Assembly: GCF_001187505.1 (NCBI RefSeq)
Contig: NZ_CP012150.1
Location: 7,040,048 to 7,104,047, forward strand
Direction: 5' to 3'
DNA length: 64,000 bases
DNA from: Mycolicibacterium goodii
GTDB lineage: Bacteria > Actinomycetota > Actinomycetes > Mycobacteriales > Mycobacteriaceae
Numbering within the stretch: the stretch's first letter is position 1; each line of letters starts with the position of its first letter. Of this stretch, positions 62,685 through 64,000 are shown in pieces. Below the pieces are notes generated by a model that made no database searches, was not told where the DNA came from, and saw nothing but the letters and a program-made list of their open reading frames with translations. The position numbers and the translations under genes were made by a program.

Positions 62685-63044
62685 CCGCATCCTGAGGATC
62701 TCGGTCTGGGCGGCCTGCTCGTCGGTGAACACCCGATCATCGACGAATGTGGGTGCTACGCCGCGGGTCCCGGACAACCGGGCGATGCGCCACCGGTGTT
62801 CCGGTTCGGTGCAGACGATCACGAGTTTGCCGCCGAACGCGCCGACGGGTTGCATGCGCATGCGGGTCAGGACCCGGTCGAGTTGCACGTCGTCCTGGAT
62901 TCCGCCGTGCGCGCCGATCGCGCTTCCCGGCCGTTCCGTGCGCAACACCGAGAAACCGGCCACACCGTGGAAGTCCTCGACACTGGCCGCGATCTCGCCG
63001 ATCATCCGCTGCTGGGTGGAATCGTCCTGTGGAATCGGGATCAT
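62685..63044 (-). pseudogene. Dimethylformamidase small-subunit-like gene, 3' truncated
   Basis: The first 120 residues from ATG 63044 include QLDRVLTRMRMQPVG, EPEHRWRIARLSG and DRVFTDEQAAQTEILRMR, a pattern resembling the small subunit of N,N-dimethylformamidase (about 130 residues). After residue 120 the frame runs into noise because it is fused to the large-subunit fragment in another frame. It is the first of five remnants in a row on the minus strand; its own promoter region (63045-63175) is shared with the broken HAD gene. Confidence 0.5.
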
Positions 63045-63175
63045 CTGCTCACGCTATGGACCTCGCACCGCCGCCACCATCGGGCAAATGACGGATATTG
63101 CGTCGAAAACCCTTGGTGAGAAACCCATTCGGAAACGTCCCGGAAATACTGGCGCGCCTCCGTAACATGGAGGTC

Positions 63176-63274
63176 ATGGTCAAGGCGGTGTTGTTCGACT
63201 TCTCGGGGACGTTGTTCCGCCTCGAGGAGGACGAGAGTGTCGCTTGCCATGAGGATGGGACCAGTGTGACCTGA
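63176..63274 (+). pseudogene. HAD-family hydrolase cut by an IS element
   Basis: MVKAVLFDFSGTLFRLEEDES is a typical HAD-phosphatase start (motif I DFSGT, with the nucleophile Asp). The native sequence stops at 63237, where the left end of an IS21-type element begins; the frame then runs to a TGA at 63272-63274 inside the element. A second ATG at 63167 in frame is an alternative start. The rest of the gene should lie beyond the far end of the element, outside the window. Confidence 0.75.
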
Positions 63275-64000
63275 TTTTTGCCAGGGTGATGGGACCACCT
63301 GGATTGCCAGTTATGGGACCACCGGCGCGTCGCGTCGGTGGTCTTTTCATCTGTCCGTTCGATCGCCGTGACGGCTCAAAGTCACGGAGGTCGCCGGCAT
63401 GGCTTTTCGGGAGGTCAGTGTGAACGAGATCAGGGAAGTGCTGCGGGTGTGGCTGGGGGTGGCGGGACTCCCGGCGCCGGGGTACCGCACCATTGCCGCG
63501 CATTGCGGCTTGGACCGCAAGACGGTGCGCCGCTATGTCGAGGCCGCCCAGGCGGCGGGTTTGCGTCGTGACGACGACGTCAGCGCGGTCGATGACGTGT
63601 TGATCGGGATGGTTGCCGAGGCGGTGCGTCCGGTGCGCCCCGATGGCCACGGGGTGGCGTGGGAGCAGCTGGTGGGGTTCGAAGATCAGATCACCGCCTG
63701 GGTGGGCGGCACCGGTGAGCATCGGCCGTTGACGGTGACCAAGATCCACACCCTGTTGGCCCGGCAGGGGTGCGTGGTGCCGTATCGGACGTTGCACCGA
63801 TTTGCCAGTGAGCGTTGCGGTTTCGGCCGCAAAGACCTCACGGTGCGGGTTGCCGATGGTGATCCCGGAGTGGAGTGCCAGGTCGACTTCGGCTATCTGG
63901 GGATGCTCACCGACGCTGCTGACGGGCGGCGCCGCAAGGTGCACGCGCTGATCTTCACCGCGGTGTACTCCCGGCACATGTTCGTGTGGTTGTCGTATTC
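63238..64000 (+). mobile_element. IS21-family insertion sequence, left part
   Basis: The left end begins TGTCGCTTGCC at 63238, with the TG start typical of IS21 elements. Three copies of ttgcca-n2/4-atgggacca follow (63244-63263, 63278-63297, 63304-63321), the multiple terminal repeats of this family that bind transposase. An istA-type gene starts at 63399 and runs off the window. The helper gene istB and the right end are expected beyond 64000. It interrupts a HAD hydrolase gene. Confidence 0.88.
63399..64000 (+). CDS. istA: IS21 transposase IstA (partial)
   Basis: The frame from ATG 63399 (MAFREVSVNEIREVLRVWL) is open to the window end, 200 codons. It has the IstA N-terminal helix-turn-helix (YRTIAAHCGLDRKTVRRYVE) and the start of the DDE catalytic domain, with the first Asp in VECQVDFGYLG, followed by VHALIFTAVYSRHMFVWLSY at the edge. 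A ribosome site (ggagg) lies ten bases before the ATG. The later catalytic Asp and Glu are outside the window. It cuts and joins DNA at the element ends together with IstB. Confidence 0.92.
   Translation, partial: MAFREVSVNEIREVLRVWLGVAGLPAPGYRTIAAHCGLDRKTVRRYVEAAQAAGLRRDDDVSAVDDVLIGMVAEAVRPVRPDGHGVAWEQLVGFEDQITAWVGGTGEHRPLTVTKIHTLLARQGCVVPYRTLHRFASERCGFGRKDLTVRVADGDPGVECQVDFGYLGMLTDAADGRRRKVHALIFTAVYSRHMFVWLSY

Noticed and set aside
61644..63044. One intact 466-residue urease-like protein
   Set aside because: The open frame is a run-on through three fused gene remnants with an unrelated noise segment (about residues 121-195) where the true coding frame is different.

Overview
The window looks like chromosome of a fast-growing mycobacterium (Mycolicibacterium, close to M. 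smegmatis). Evidence: high GC, many GTG/TTG starts and 4-bp start/stop overlaps, a complete mce operon, an antigen-85 paralogue, and a menaquinone/polyprenyl gene order that matches, in reverse, the M. tuberculosis Rv0551c-Rv0566c neighbourhood (fadD8, amidohydrolase, menC, bpoC, menD, Rv0556-like, mgtA, ubiE, menJ, grcC1, htpX, gpsA, yajQ).

Layout. 1-917: end of an unknown gene and a small membrane protein. 918-5503: a 4.6-kb degenerate integrative element in the 3' end of tRNA-Tyr, bounded by a 57-bp repeat of the tRNA end. It keeps a three-gene cargo operon (two genes with HEPN-like R-x4/5-H motifs), two head-to-head fragments of a phage protease/scaffold gene and a truncated, frameshifted tyrosine integrase. 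5.6-10.3 kb: yajQ, then a sulfonate-type ABC transporter with a flavin monooxygenase. 10.4-21.0 kb: a ten-gene mce operon (yrbEAB, mceABCDEF, an Mce-associated protein, an MPT64-like secreted protein). 21.5-30.5 kb: gpsA; an XRE-cupin regulator divergent from an alcohol dehydrogenase/permease pair with a clear operator; two exported proteins; a lone OmpR-type response regulator; a SulP transporter-carbonic anhydrase fusion. 30.5-43.1 kb: htpX (frameshifted), grcC1, menJ, then an accessory block between menJ and ubiE (a GntR-controlled hydroxyacid/aldehyde catabolic operon with its MFS transporter, TspO, a CobW GTPase). 43.3-57.0 kb: SDR, an aconitase with unusual Fe-S ligands, mgtA, a thioredoxin-like lipoprotein, menD-bpoC-menC interrupted by two DJ-1/PfpI genes, an antigen-85 paralogue and an amidohydrolase. 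57.2-64.0 kb: a YCII protein, fadD8 under a KstR-type operator, a glycosyltransferase, a chain of dimethylformamidase and urease gene remnants, and an IS21-family element that cuts a HAD hydrolase gene.

How it fits together. menD, menC, ubiE, grcC1 and menJ supply menaquinone head, tail, methylation and tail reduction. The mce operon and the KstR-type site point to uptake and use of sterols or other lipids. Several accessory operons (sulfonate, alcohol/amine, hydroxyacid) are self-contained uptake-plus-catabolism units with their own regulators.

Cautions. Single-base indels in homopolymers break the integrase, htpX and the urease remnant several times. Some may be real decay and some may be sequencing errors; htpX is the most suspicious. 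A family of 50-75-nt imperfect palindromes recurs between genes. All family names come from reading motifs by eye, with no database search.
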